Origin: a virus
IMG/VR virus record: IMGVR_UViG_3300035224_000007
Coordinates: 1 to 30,485 of that record
Length of the DNA: 30,485 nt
Direction: 5' to 3' (one strand)
Positions 1 to 7,847 of this stretch are shown here, piece after piece; the stretch's first letter is position 1, and each line of letters opens with the position of its first letter. Below the pieces are notes generated by a model, which saw only the letters and a list, made by a program, of their open reading frames with translations, had not been told where the DNA came from and did not search any database. A program made the position numbers and the translations under genes.

Positions 1-127
1 AGTGTTACCTGCATCTAAATCTAATGAAGATAATGTTCCAGATGAAAATGTTGCCCCACTTCCTATTTGTGATGCAACTTCCACTCCATTTACCCATAAA
101 GCAAAATCATTAGTCTTGTATTTAAAA
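1..127. repeat. Terminal direct repeat, copy 1 (circularisation overlap)
   Basis: Bases 1-127 are identical, by reading, to bases 30359-30485. A gene on the minus strand stays open across the junction in the same frame (1896 down to 1, then 30358 down to 30206). This fits an assembly k-mer overlap on a circular or circularly permuted genome better than a biological repeat. The length of exactly 127 is a common largest assembly k-mer. Confidence 0.95.
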
Positions 128-1896
128 GCAATTTTATTAAACGTATTTCTTATTGGTAAAGCGTAACTTAAAACCGATTGATTAGAGCCATTAAATAAAA
201 TTCCTATAATAACGTTAGTACTTGAAGTATATGTAAACCTAACATTATTACTTGTTGTTCCATCATTTAATGAAATTCTACTATCATTATTAAAATTAAG
301 CATTTCAACAAACAAAACTCCTTCCTCACTATTAATCAAACTACCTATACCATCTCTTGAGAAGATGTCTTGGTTTCTTGTTAGTTCAATTCCTGATGTT
401 GGAATGTATGATGTTGGATATGAGCCTACTTCTAATTGTGAACCCCAAGCAAATAAAGCAGTAGTATCTGTTCCATTATCCCTATCTATATCTATTTCTA
501 CACCTGCTGTTGTACCATCAGTTGTAAAACTAAATCCAACTTTCCACCAATCATTTCCAAAATTTTCTAATATAACATTTGTTCTTGTTCCTGATTCTTG
601 TAAACTTGTAACTGATAAAGTGCTTCCATTCCATTCATAACCTTGTCTAAATAATGTACCACCTGATATTCTTGCAGATATTGTAGATACCCCACCATTA
701 TCAATATCACTATTTTTAAGAAAAGCACTAACATTATAAATAGTACTATTGCTAACAGTAATATCAGTTTTTATCCTATCGTTTGAATTACTACCATCTT
801 TTGTTATTTTATCAGCATTTAATACTCCACTAGGAGATGTAGTAGAATTAGGAGATACAGTTGCACTTTGAGTAGACCAACTACTATCTGTAAAATCTTC
901 TGAATACGTTACTAAATTAGTCCTCTGTGGCTCTGCTAATATATGTGGACAACCTCCTCCTGTGTAGTCTATACGAGGTACGTTGTTTCTGTCTACTTCT
1001 TTTACTGATACGTTTGAAATAGATGCAGAAGTACCTGCGTTTCTGTTGTAAAAATATAATGTAGGATTATTTTCATTATTTAAATATATAGTATATGTAT
1101 CTGCAACAGTATAACTATTTCTTAAACCAAATGATGGATAATTTGTGTAAACAGAAACTTCACCCGATATTAATGTAAATGTTAGTTTATTTAATCCATA
1201 TATAAGGCAGTTTTGAGATACAGGAGATTTTGTTGTACCAACTGTAGATGCTACTCCCCCACTAATTACCCATTCTCCACCTGTACTCCAAGCAGTAGTA
1301 CCTGTTGGAAAATTACCATCTGTAACTAACTCACTACCTATAACCTCAGCATAATTTACTAAACCATTCTCATCTACTCTTGTAGCAGCAGTTGCTCTAG
1401 TAACATCCATATCTGCTGATGTAAATTCTTTTGCTACAATATCATCAATATAAAAATTTGTTATACTTCCTCCTGTAGTACCAAATTCTAAATACACACT
1501 ACTACTAGTTGCAACAAACTCTACATTATTCCAATCTCCTACTATAAAAGATGTTGAAGAATACATTACATTAGAAGCATTTCTTACCCTAAATGTACCT
1601 GTTGAATTAGGTTTAAATCTAAAAGATATTTTATATTGTTTATTACTTAATAAAACCTGTGTAATTGGTTTTATAGCAAAAGTATTATCTCCTGTCGTAG
1701 CAACTAAACAAGTGCTATCTGACTGCCAAGTTAAAGTTGCACCTGAATCATCAGTCCATCCATTAACATTAGTAGCAAAATCTCCATTAAAAATTAAATC
1801 AGCACCCTCAGTAGCTGTTGGTAAAACACCATACAAAGTACCTGCCTTATATCCGTTAGGAGTAACTACAATACTTACATCATCTAATAAACTCAT
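1..1896 (-). CDS. LamG-like adhesion/receptor-binding protein, N-terminal part (gene crosses contig ends)
   Basis: The ATG at 1896 opens a frame with no stop before base 1. It continues at 30358 and stops at 30206, giving 682 residues in the circular genome. The N-terminal third has a carbohydrate-binding-module look (GADLIFNGDF, ...VNGWTDD), followed by a second copy of that theme (IGSELVTDGNF). The C-terminal third contains PTSYIPTSG, LINSEEGVLFVEM and LKQLQVYDTALTD, typical of concanavalin-like (LamG) jelly-roll domains in phage fibre or head-spike proteins. Its probable role is glycan or host-surface binding on the virion. It starts inside the stop of the 55-residue gene (ATGA overlap) and is followed by a paralogue at 28629-30206. 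The family call is from sequence style, not a search. Confidence 0.85.
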   Translation of the reverse strand, partial: MSLLDDVSIVVTPNGYKAGTLYGVLPTATEGADLIFNGDFATNVNGWTDDSGATLTWQSDSTCLVATTGDNTFAIKPITQVLLSNKQYKISFRFKPNSTGTFRVRNASNVMYSSTSFIVGDWNNVEFVATSSSVYLEFGTTGGSITNFYIDDIVAKEFTSADMDVTRATAATRVDENGLVNYAEVIGSELVTDGNFPTGTTAWSTGGEWVISGGVASTVGTTKSPVSQNCLIYGLNKLTFTLISGEVSVYTNYPSFGLRNSYTVADTYTIYLNNENNPTLYFYNRNAGTSASISNVSVKEVDRNNVPRIDYTGGGCPHILAEPQRTNLVTYSEDFTDSSWSTQSATVSPNSTTSPSGVLNADKITKDGSNSNDRIKTDITVSNSTIYNVSAFLKNSDIDNGGVSTISARISGGTLFRQGYEWNGSTLSVTSLQESGTRTNVILENFGNDWWKVGFSFTTDGTTAGVEIDIDRDNGTDTTALFAWGSQLEVGSYPTSYIPTSGIELTRNQDIFSRDGIGSLINSEEGVLFVEMLNFNNDSRISLNDGTTSNNVRFTYTSSTNVIIGILFNGSNQSVLSYALPIRNTFNKIAFKYKTNDFALWVNGVEVASQIGSGATFSSGTLSSLDLDAGNT

Positions 1897-2060
1897 TGTA
1901 TATTATTTAATATTGTTAATTGATCTACTAAACAAGCCTTAGCTTCAAATACCCCTCCATCAGCAATAACCCTTAATCTAAAAGCATTGACAAGTTTCTG
2001 TGCAGGTGTTAGACCTCCCTTGTTACTTGAAGGTAAAGATATTCCTAATGCTAATTTCAT
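1893..2060 (-). CDS. Small structural-region protein, 55 aa
   Basis: The frame runs from ATG at 2060 to TGA at 1893, whose last bases overlap the ATG of the LamG-like gene, so translation is probably coupled. The protein starts MKLALGISLP and has a central segment RVIADGGVFEAKACL. Short proteins with a similar 'RV..DGG..E...C' segment are, as I recall, common directly before lectin-like virion genes in Bacteroidota phages. There is no signal peptide or membrane span. The position among virion genes suggests a small virion or assembly protein, but the function is unknown. It fills a gap that would otherwise be unexplained between two closely spaced genes, which supports it being real. Confidence 0.7.
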   Translation of the reverse strand: MKLALGISLPSSNKGGLTPAQKLVNAFRLRVIADGGVFEAKACLVDQLTILNNIQ

Positions 2061-2063
2061 TTC

Positions 2064-2327
2064 TTAGTTTTTGTATGCAATAGCTAAACCACTTGTAAGT
2101 GTAATTGCAGTTATCTTTCCAAACAAAGTCATTCCTGCATCTACAGTTGTGTGTAAGTTACTAGAACCTGTTGAATCAGTTATAGTAATAGTAGATATTA
2201 CACTTTCTTTTACAAAGTATATTGCATAGTAATCTTTACTTGTTTGTGCAGCAGTTGTAAAAATATCTACTCCACCTAATTGACCTAATTGTTCATTTAA
2301 TAATGCTTGTGTATTTTTTATTCCCAT
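2064..2327 (-). CDS. Small virion-region protein, 87 aa
   Basis: This is an 87-residue protein starting MGIKNTQALLNEQLGQLGG. The rest is mostly short beta-prone stretches (YYAIYFVKESVISTITITD, GKITAITLTSGLAIAYK), consistent with a small beta-sandwich virion subunit. It lies 13 nt after the stop of the 159-residue gene and 3 nt before the start of the 55-residue gene, within one transcription unit that begins at the motif at 2835-2864. I do not recognise the family. A decoration protein or a small adaptor for the LamG-like proteins are possible roles, both inferred only from position. Confidence 0.75.
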   Translation of the reverse strand: MGIKNTQALLNEQLGQLGGVDIFTTAAQTSKDYYAIYFVKESVISTITITDSTGSSNLHTTVDAGMTLFGKITAITLTSGLAIAYKN

Positions 2328-2340
2328 TTTTTTATTTTAT

Positions 2341-2820
2341 TTAACTAACATATATGTAATTCGTACCACTTGGTGCAGGATGCTCTGTATATTGTACTTC
2401 TTCTGATCCTGTTGCTTCTGCTACGTTTAATTTTCCTTTTTCTATACTTCCTTTAACAACTCCTTTATTATTTGCAGCAGGAGTTAATATATCGTTTTCA
2501 TTTACTGGTGCATAATCCTCAGCTAATGTTACTGTAGGACTCTGCCAAGATACCTCAAATATTTCATAAGACCAATAACCACTAGGACTAAATTTTACTT
2601 GTCCTAAATATACATTACTTGTATTTGCTATAACTGCTACTTTTGTATATCTATCATTTACTAACTGCTCTTGTCCATACGCATAAACAACACTATCTTT
2701 CATATCATTTGTTAATTTAAACAAATATCTTATCTGTGAAGATGGTACACCAGTATCAATTCTTTTCTCCTCTGTAGTTACTGTAAAAGTTGCATTAGTA
2801 TTTGTTGTTGCGTGTATCAT
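2341..2820 (-). CDS. Virion structural protein, 159 aa, first gene of the adhesion unit
   Basis: A 159-residue protein beginning MIHATTNTNATFTVTTEEKR, with beta-rich text such as IRYLFKLTND, YTKVAVIANT and GYWSYEIFEV, then a more flexible C-terminus. This pattern is common in Bacteroidota phages in front of fibre genes, where such proteins are annotated only as structural; I am not aware of a defined function. The gene is preceded by a strong intrinsic terminator (2867-2892) and one of the five late-type promoter motifs (2835-2864), which ends 14 nt before the ATG. It therefore starts a transcription unit that can run through the adhesion genes and, across the circle, into the portal and lysis genes. 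Confidence 0.8.
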   Translation of the reverse strand: MIHATTNTNATFTVTTEEKRIDTGVPSSQIRYLFKLTNDMKDSVVYAYGQEQLVNDRYTKVAVIANTSNVYLGQVKFSPSGYWSYEIFEVSWQSPTVTLAEDYAPVNENDILTPAANNKGVVKGSIEKGKLNVAEATGSEEVQYTEHPAPSGTNYIYVS

Positions 2821-2834
2821 AATTGTTTACTTAC

Positions 2835-2864
2835 TATATAATAGAAAAAAGTCATTTTTGTTTG
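2835..2864 (-). promoter_or_regulatory. Putative phage late promoter L5 (CAAAC-N15-CTATTATATA)
   Basis: On the minus strand CAAAC (2864-2860) is followed by 15 nt and CTATTATATA (2844-2835), then 14 nt to the ATG at 2820. The same two blocks with the same spacing occur at 5115-5144, 6398-6427 and 16780-16809, with a near copy at 15189-15219. It lies just after a terminator, where a promoter would be expected. A promoter function is inferred; the arrangement and spacing are directly visible. Confidence 0.7.
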
Positions 2865-2866
2865 AT

Positions 2867-2892
2867 AAAAAAAAAAGACTACCGAAGTAGTC
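2867..2892 (-). terminator. Intrinsic terminator after the tail-tube-like gene
   Basis: On the minus strand GACTAC (2892-2887), loop TTCG (2886-2883) and GTAGTC (2882-2877) form a perfect 6-bp stem with a very stable UUCG loop. A run of ten T (2876-2867) follows directly. It lies 26 nt after the stop of the 188-residue gene. This is the clearest terminator in the window. Confidence 0.92.
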
Positions 2893-2918
2893 CTTTAAGA
2901 AATATAAAAATTAATAGT

Positions 2919-3485
2919 TTACGAAGTAACTATACTATTAAATGTAAATGCAGAATTGTCTAATGGAGTTGCAGTATAGTCAGCTACTGTTACCATAGCA
3001 TCTCTTTCCATACCATCAAATGTCCAGTCATAACCATTCATATCTCCAAATGCAGTTCCTGTTGCGTTAGTACCTGAATTTAGTTCCATTCCATTTTCTA
3101 GTCCTAAAGCTAATAACACATTATGTGAGTTAGCTGTCAGTACTTCGTTTAATTCTAAAAATATTACCAATCTATTAGAAGCTAATAGTTTTACTTGGTT
3201 TTGATCTTCTTTTGTTAGTTTGTGTAGTTTGATATTAACTGATGGTGTATAAAATACAGTACCTGCCTCGCTGTTACCTGTAAGAGTTTCTGTGCAACTC
3301 GCAGTACCCCTCTTTAAAGTGTATTTATATATGTCATCAGAAGCACCTAAGTCAAAGTCAGTCAATTCGCCTGAAGCAGATACATAAGTAGCAACATCAT
3401 CAAACTGTGCAAAGTAAATTGCCTTTACCCCACCAACTGTATCTCTACAAGTTATGTTTCTTCCTTTTGTTAAATTACAAGACAT
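2919..3485 (-). CDS. Probable tail tube (or other abundant virion) protein, 188 aa
   Basis: A 188-residue protein starting MSCNLTKGRNITCRDTVGG. The segment GTAFGDMNGYDWTFDGMERD (roughly residues 144-163) resembles the 'G..fGD..GY..TF.g.E' pattern seen in Bacteroidota phage tail-tube-like proteins, and the central part is beta-rich. It directly follows the capsid gene and is bracketed by a UUCG hairpin upstream and a strong terminator downstream, which fits an abundant protein whose mRNA level is set separately. The tail-tube call rests on remembered pattern plus location. A capsid decoration or head-tail joining protein is the main alternative. Confidence 0.55.
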   Translation of the reverse strand: MSCNLTKGRNITCRDTVGGVKAIYFAQFDDVATYVSASGELTDFDLGASDDIYKYTLKRGTASCTETLTGNSEAGTVFYTPSVNIKLHKLTKEDQNQVKLLASNRLVIFLELNEVLTANSHNVLLALGLENGMELNSGTNATGTAFGDMNGYDWTFDGMERDAMVTVADYTATPLDNSAFTFNSIVTS

Positions 3486-3505
3486 ATTATTTTTTTTAAA
3501 GTTAA

Positions 3506-3527
3506 GGAAGTAGCCGAAACTACTCCC
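3506..3527 (-). terminator. UUCG-type hairpin between capsid and tail-tube genes (weak terminator)
   Basis: On the minus strand GGGAGTAG (3527-3520) pairs with CTACTTCC (3513-3506) as an 8-bp stem with one G-U pair around a TTTCGG loop. The downstream tract is only moderately T-rich, so termination is probably partial. It starts 13 nt after the major capsid stop at 3541. It could act as an attenuator or as an mRNA 3'-end stabiliser that raises capsid mRNA over downstream genes. Confidence 0.6.
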
Positions 3528-3540
3528 TTTTAATCAGTTA

Positions 3541-4455
3541 TTAGTTTTGTTGAACTGCATCAGCACCAATTCCCACTTGAACACCTCCTGAGAACTTAGC
3601 AACTACTCTCATATTATCTGAACCATCTAAGCTAGTCATATCAAGCATTTTGATATTTGTATCATCAGATAGTAAGTCAGTACCATAGAATAAGTTAGAA
3701 GTTTCAGCAGCAACTAATTGGTCATCTGGCATACCAGGACAAGGCTGAATTGTGATACCTTCAAATACTGGAACGTAATCTCCGTTCATATTGTAAGCAT
3801 TAACATATCCTAATGTAGAAATAGCTGATACATAGAATCTGTAACTTTTCATATTCATATAGATTCTTAAATCATCTCTACCATATACGTTAGCAGGAAT
3901 CCCTGCAACTAATGTTTGTAGGTTAGATATAATGTTACCAGCATTATAAGCCGCTCCTGCACCTCCTGTATTATCAGTTTGTACTACGTTACCATTTACT
4001 GCAAAAGCACCTGTAGTAGCAGTTAAAAAGCCTTCAAATTCTCCTGGTGTTGCAGCAGCACCTGACCAAATAGAACCCTCTACTGAATCAGCAATTAATT
4101 CTCCAAAGTATGATAATACATACTGGTCAAAAGTTGGTGCAGTTCTGTTAAAAGCACCTGCTTTCATTTCTTCGCTCTCGAATCCTTCTAATAATTCTTT
4201 TTTACAAAGGTCTACATTAATTTGTAGATTTTTTGGAGTAAGTACTGCTTCTGTTACATTTAGAGTACCTGCATCAATAAAGTCACAAGTTGCATCAGCT
4301 ACTAAGCTAGAACCTGCCATTTTTCTAATATTTGATTTATATTTTATATTTTCTAAGACAGTTAAACCCTCTAAGGATTTAGCTTCTTTTAATGCAGCCG
4401 AGATGTATTGTCCAAATACTTTACCTGCATAATTTGATGTTACGTTAAATGCCAT
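3541..4455 (-). CDS. Major capsid protein (HK97-fold type), 304 aa
   Basis: A 304-residue protein in the position and size range of HK97-fold capsid proteins, directly after an acidic coiled-coil scaffold-like gene and an XkdF-type protease. Visible themes are a helical N-terminus (YAGKVFGQYISAALKEAKSL), a domain with ESEEMKAGAFNRTAPTFDQYVL (about residues 93-114) like the long helix region, DDLRIYMNMKSYRFYVSAI (about 193-211), and a C-terminal VVAKFSGGVQVGIGAD strand typical of the A-domain end. A poly-A stretch precedes the ATG, as expected for Bacteroidota initiation without Shine-Dalgarno. There is no obvious cleavage site; processing by the upstream protease is possible but unproven. Confidence 0.85.
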   Translation of the reverse strand: MAFNVTSNYAGKVFGQYISAALKEAKSLEGLTVLENIKYKSNIRKMAGSSLVADATCDFIDAGTLNVTEAVLTPKNLQINVDLCKKELLEGFESEEMKAGAFNRTAPTFDQYVLSYFGELIADSVEGSIWSGAAATPGEFEGFLTATTGAFAVNGNVVQTDNTGGAGAAYNAGNIISNLQTLVAGIPANVYGRDDLRIYMNMKSYRFYVSAISTLGYVNAYNMNGDYVPVFEGITIQPCPGMPDDQLVAAETSNLFYGTDLLSDDTNIKMLDMTSLDGSDNMRVVAKFSGGVQVGIGADAVQQN

Positions 4456-4465
4456 TTTTTTTTAT

Positions 4466-5098
4466 TTATTTAGTTATGTTATATAATATTCTTTCTCTTT
4501 TAGTCATTTTAGATAAATCTCTTTGTGAAAGTTCTTTACCTAATGCACTAAATTTATTTGTATCTACATGTTTAGCAGCAGGTTCGTTTGATAACTCTAC
4601 TACTTGTGCAGATAGTTTTTCTTTTTCTGAAGATAATTCTTCATTTGTTGATTTAAGTTCTGCTAACTCAGATTTTAATGTTTCAATCTCAGTATTTACA
4701 TTACTCATTAGATCAACTACTACGGACTTAACTTCATCCATAAAAGCTACTGAATCAAATTCTACTGCTTCAGTTTCTTCTTCCATATCTTCTTTAGATG
4801 CTTCTTCTTCAACTACTTCTTCTGTTGCTTCCTCCTCTACTTCTTCTTCGTAGATTTCAGCTACAACACCTTCAACCTCTACAGAAAATCCTATACCATC
4901 TTCAGTTTTGTATTTTCCAACTGGTAAAAGCATTGTAGTTCCATCTTCTGTAAGAACTGATATGTCTACTGATGGTTCTAATGAGTCAGCAGTAGAAACT
5001 ATAATAGTACCATCTTCAAGTTTATTTTGATACTCTAAATTCACTTCTTCTTGCTTATCAAGACCAAGTGCTACTAATATTTGTTGTTTTAAATCCAT
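4466..5098 (-). CDS. Scaffolding/capsid assembly protein, acidic coiled coil, 210 aa
   Basis: The N-terminus is MDLKQQILVALGLDKQEE. A highly acidic low-complexity stretch follows at about residues 84-112 (many Glu, e.g. EEEVEEEATEEVVEEE), then a long coiled coil (about 130-170, LKSELAELKSTNEELSSEKEKL) and a basic C-terminus (SKMTKRERILYNITK). An acidic, extended, coiled-coil protein directly before the major capsid gene is the usual profile of a phage scaffold. The gene has its own late-type motif 16 nt upstream of the ATG. A plus-strand serine-rich frame inside it is only the complement of the Glu-rich codons. Confidence 0.75.
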   Translation of the reverse strand: MDLKQQILVALGLDKQEEVNLEYQNKLEDGTIIVSTADSLEPSVDISVLTEDGTTMLLPVGKYKTEDGIGFSVEVEGVVAEIYEEEVEEEATEEVVEEEASKEDMEEETEAVEFDSVAFMDEVKSVVVDLMSNVNTEIETLKSELAELKSTNEELSSEKEKLSAQVVELSNEPAAKHVDTNKFSALGKELSQRDLSKMTKRERILYNITK

Positions 5099-5114
5099 AG
5101 TGATGTCTTTTTTT

Positions 5115-5144
5115 TATATAATAGAATAGTTATTGTTCTGTTTG
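5115..5144 (-). promoter_or_regulatory. Putative phage late promoter L4 (CAAAC-N15-CTATTATATA)
   Basis: CAAAC at 5144-5140, 15-nt spacer, CTATTATATA at 5124-5115, then 16 nt to the scaffold ATG at 5098. It lies just after the stop of the 122-residue gene (5149), so it would give the scaffold and capsid genes extra transcription in addition to read-through. Confidence 0.7.
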
Positions 5145-5148
5145 ATTT

Positions 5149-5517
5149 TTAAAATATATTGTATAATTTTTCAATAGCTTGATTTATCTTTTGTGATTCT
5201 TTAATAAAACTTTTTGCTGATAATAATTTATTTCCTAAAACATCCTTTGGTATTTCTACTCCTAAATCTTTTGCATCTTTTTCAATACCTTCTCCAATTT
5301 TTATCACTTTTTCCCATTTTCCTTTTTGTGATTTATAATCTTGTTGAGTTTTAGACATAGCTTTTATTAAACTATTAGAGGTATTACCCCACTCATCTAA
5401 GGACTTTTCAAATAATTTTTTAAAGTCATCAATAGCACCCAACTCAATCTTTTCAGCTTTTAGTTCTGTCTTTTCTTTTATTAGTTCGCTTAATGCTTGT
5501 AGTATATCTTTTCTCAT
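5149..5517 (-). CDS. Helical protein resembling the C-terminal domain of the protease gene, 122 aa
   Basis: A Lys/Glu-rich, almost wholly helical protein (MRKDILQALSELIKEKTELK...). Its second half contains EKDAKDLGVEIPKD. The preceding XkdF-type protein has a similar helical tail with ARQAKDLGIDVKIVKD, so the two look like distant paralogues by eye. It sits between the protease and the scaffold, 11 nt after the protease stop. An assembly or scaffold cofactor is the most economical guess. I do not recognise a named family. It contains no membrane span, cysteine cluster or signal peptide. Confidence 0.7.
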   Translation of the reverse strand: MRKDILQALSELIKEKTELKAEKIELGAIDDFKKLFEKSLDEWGNTSNSLIKAMSKTQQDYKSQKGKWEKVIKIGEGIEKDAKDLGVEIPKDVLGNKLLSAKSFIKESQKINQAIEKLYNIF

Positions 5518-5528
5518 ATTATTTTATT

Positions 5529-6395
5529 TTATAAACCAAATTCTTTAGCTAATTTATCATACTTAAATAATTCAGTTGCACTTTCTTTATAGTCTTTTAC
5601 TATTTTTACATCAATACCTAAGTCTTTAGCTTGTCGTGCTAATGATTTTCTTTGTTGTTCAATTTCTTTATATGCTTTTTCAGCAGGTACTGAAGCAGCC
5701 ATTAATTCATTTCCTAATTTTCTTATTTTTGTATTAGCTTTTTCTAAAATAATTTTTTGGTCAGTTAATATGCTTTGTAATAACTCAATTCTTTGACCAC
5801 TTAACAACTCTTTTAGTGCAGTTTTTACTTCTTCGTTTGTTGGTTGTGTTTTTGTCATTTTTTCCATTTTATTAATAAAGTAGCCCTCTATACTTAGACC
5901 TCGTAATTCCCCACCTGTTATTTTACTCCACATCTCATCATTCTCTATCTTCATCTTAACAAACCAAGTACCATCAGGTAAGTCAAAGCCATATAACTTA
6001 GACTTGTCTTGTTCGCCTTCTTTTATCCAACTCTCTATAGTCAATACACCTGATACTCTATCTTCGTGTTGATATGTAGCTTTATGATGGTTGTTATGCT
6101 TTAAATATAACTCACTAGCTTGTCTTACTGTTTCTTTTGAAAAGAAAACATAATAGTCAGAGTCAGTATTAGGATCATACCTAAATATTTGTTTGTTTGG
6201 TATTAAAGCAGGACTAACTAACATTCTTTTCTCCTCATCTATCTTAGCTAATGTCAAGTTGTTCTTTTCTTTCCCAAAAAATACAAAGTCTTGCTCTATA
6301 GCAGGACTTGTAACTAAACTGATAGCATCTATAGTCATTTCTTGACTTTCATCAGCTATTACTAACTCTACAATCTTAGTTGGTTTCTTTTCCAT
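5529..6395 (-). CDS. XkdF-like prohead protease with C-terminal helical domain, 288 aa
   Basis: Residues 1-175 look like the XkdF-like putative serine protease family: KIVELVIADESQEMTIDAIS, VTSPAIEQDFVFFG, KRMLVSPALIPNKQIFRYD, the His-rich HNNHHKATYQHEDR (about 97-110), TWFVKMKIENDEMWSKI and GELRGLSIEGYF. The last strand with its Ser is where this fold usually has its catalytic serine. The family is thought to mature capsids. Residues from about 180 on form a helical, scaffold-like tail, so protease and scaffold functions may be fused, as in other phages. A late-type motif ends only 2 nt before the ATG, suggesting a leaderless message. The catalytic residues are inferred, not proven. Confidence 0.8.
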   Translation of the reverse strand: MEKKPTKIVELVIADESQEMTIDAISLVTSPAIEQDFVFFGKEKNNLTLAKIDEEKRMLVSPALIPNKQIFRYDPNTDSDYYVFFSKETVRQASELYLKHNNHHKATYQHEDRVSGVLTIESWIKEGEQDKSKLYGFDLPDGTWFVKMKIENDEMWSKITGGELRGLSIEGYFINKMEKMTKTQPTNEEVKTALKELLSGQRIELLQSILTDQKIILEKANTKIRKLGNELMAASVPAEKAYKEIEQQRKSLARQAKDLGIDVKIVKDYKESATELFKYDKLAKEFGL

Positions 6396-6397
6396 AA

Positions 6398-6427
6398 TAT
6401 ATAATAGATTATTTTTTGATTTGTTTG
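6398..6427 (-). promoter_or_regulatory. Putative phage late promoter L3 (CAAAC-N15-CTATTATATA)
   Basis: CAAAC at 6427-6423, 15-nt spacer, CTATTATATA at 6407-6398, then TT and the protease ATG at 6395. The 15 bases from the CTATT block through ATG are identical to those at the tail chaperone gene (15184-15198). If the second block is a -10 element, transcription would begin at or next to the ATG, giving a leaderless mRNA. Confidence 0.7.
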
Positions 6428-6431
6428 TTTT

Positions 6432-7844
6432 TTAAATTGTTGCTCTCCTACGAATATTAGCTAACTTGTTTTGATTGTTAGTCATATCATCTGTAACAAC
6501 GTATGCTTGTACTGGCTGTGCTTCTTGACCTCCTCCTAATGTAAATGCACCACTAAGTACCTGAGGTGCAGGAGTACCTGTATCTGATGGTACTGAGCCA
6601 CCTCCACCACCACTACCTACATCTGTATCTAATATTTTTCTAACATTAGCTAATCCTGCTGCTATTATTGCTGCTGCTTGTATAAATCCTAAAGGAGTAC
6701 CTGCACCCTCTCTTAATGCTTTATTTGCACCTGCAAACGTATCTATAATAGCAGATGCAACTGCTAACTGTTTATTTTCTCCTGCTAAACTACTTAATGC
6801 ACCTGCAAGGTCGCTATATGCTTGTATCTGTGCATCAGCGTTCTCTAAAGCTAATTGTGTTTTTTCTTTTTCTAAAGCTACTTGATTTACTAGCTGCTCA
6901 GATTGGAAACCTGTAATCTGTGCTAATACTGCATCTTTTTCTGTCTTAGCTTGTATTAAAGCTATACTATTCTCATCACTTTTATTTTTGTCATATTGTG
7001 CTTGTGCTGCTACTACTATAGCATCTGCATTTTCAAGCATTAATTTTTTTTGTTCTTCTAGTATAGTTCCTAACTTTTCATTAGCTTTTATTCTATCTTC
7101 AAATGTCTTACTTTCATCATCTCTTATTTGTCTTTGTAATTCAGCTTCTCTATCTTTCTGCTCTATAATTTGTTGATTTTTAACTGCTGCTAATTCAGCA
7201 GCTTTATTCATTTCAGTTATTGCTTTAGCACTATCTAATGTAGACTTAGCATAATCTTTTATTTTATCAGTAACTTTAGTAATAGCTTTTTCCATCTCTA
7301 CAGTTTCCACTACGTTACCTGTTACTACTTCAGTAAGATCAGTTATTGCAGCTTTAGCAGTTTCACTAGCACCTGCAAAATCTCCCTTAAATACTTTTAC
7401 TAATGCAGAACCTAAACCTCCAATACCTTGTATAAGATTTTTAACTCTAGTAATAACCTCTATACTTAAAGTCCTACCAAAGTCTATCATACTTTGTACT
7501 ACTTCATTACCAAAGATTTTATCCATAAATCCTGAAGCAGTATCTATGTTACTTTGTAAGAATTTAAAGAAGTCGTTAAATGTTAAACTTAAAAACTCCA
7601 TAGCAGTATTAAACGTATCAACTACTGTTTGATTTTGTCTAAACACATCCATTAGTTTAGCAAGTAAACCAACTATAAGTCCTATTCCTGCTGCCTTTAA
7701 AGCAGTACCCATTCCTTTAATAGTACCACCTAAACCTTTAAAACCTTTCTGAGCATCTTTGGCTGAATCTGCTAGTTTTTCTGTGTCTTTAGCTACTTCT
7801 CCTATATTTGATTTTATTTCTGCTTCTATAATTTCTTTTGCCAT
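6432..7844 (-). CDS. Tape measure protein (short), 470 aa
   Basis: The N-terminus MAKEIIEAEIKSNIGEVAKDTEKLADSAKDA is a helical region common in tape measure proteins. A hydrophobic segment follows at about residues 48-66 (ALKAAGIGLIVGLLAKLMDVF), then long coiled-coil segments (about 200-340) rich in Lys/Glu/Ala/Gln, a second Ala-rich hydrophobic stretch (about 370-400) and a Gly-rich linker GGGGGS. By the rule of about 0.15 nm per residue this predicts a tail of roughly 70 nm, short for a siphovirus. It lies between the baseplate-like genes and the head protease, so tail and head modules join here. The assignment is good; tail length is inference. Confidence 0.82.
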   Translation of the reverse strand: MAKEIIEAEIKSNIGEVAKDTEKLADSAKDAQKGFKGLGGTIKGMGTALKAAGIGLIVGLLAKLMDVFRQNQTVVDTFNTAMEFLSLTFNDFFKFLQSNIDTASGFMDKIFGNEVVQSMIDFGRTLSIEVITRVKNLIQGIGGLGSALVKVFKGDFAGASETAKAAITDLTEVVTGNVVETVEMEKAITKVTDKIKDYAKSTLDSAKAITEMNKAAELAAVKNQQIIEQKDREAELQRQIRDDESKTFEDRIKANEKLGTILEEQKKLMLENADAIVVAAQAQYDKNKSDENSIALIQAKTEKDAVLAQITGFQSEQLVNQVALEKEKTQLALENADAQIQAYSDLAGALSSLAGENKQLAVASAIIDTFAGANKALREGAGTPLGFIQAAAIIAAGLANVRKILDTDVGSGGGGGSVPSDTGTPAPQVLSGAFTLGGGQEAQPVQAYVVTDDMTNNQNKLANIRRRATI

Positions 7845-7847
7845 ATC

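Noticed and set aside
950-960. DnaA-box-like TGTGGACAA near 946-955
   Set aside because: A single variant copy within the LamG-like coding region, with no cluster or AT-rich unwinding element nearby.
4456-4500. A sixth late motif before the major capsid gene (ATATTATATA)
   Set aside because: The upstream CAAAC block is missing at the 15-nt distance, so the match is only partial; the capsid can be read from the scaffold promoter.
4449-4853. Serine-rich open frame on the plus strand inside the scaffold gene
   Set aside because: It is the complement of Glu- and Lys-rich codons of the minus-strand scaffold; no plus-strand promoter or conserved features are seen.
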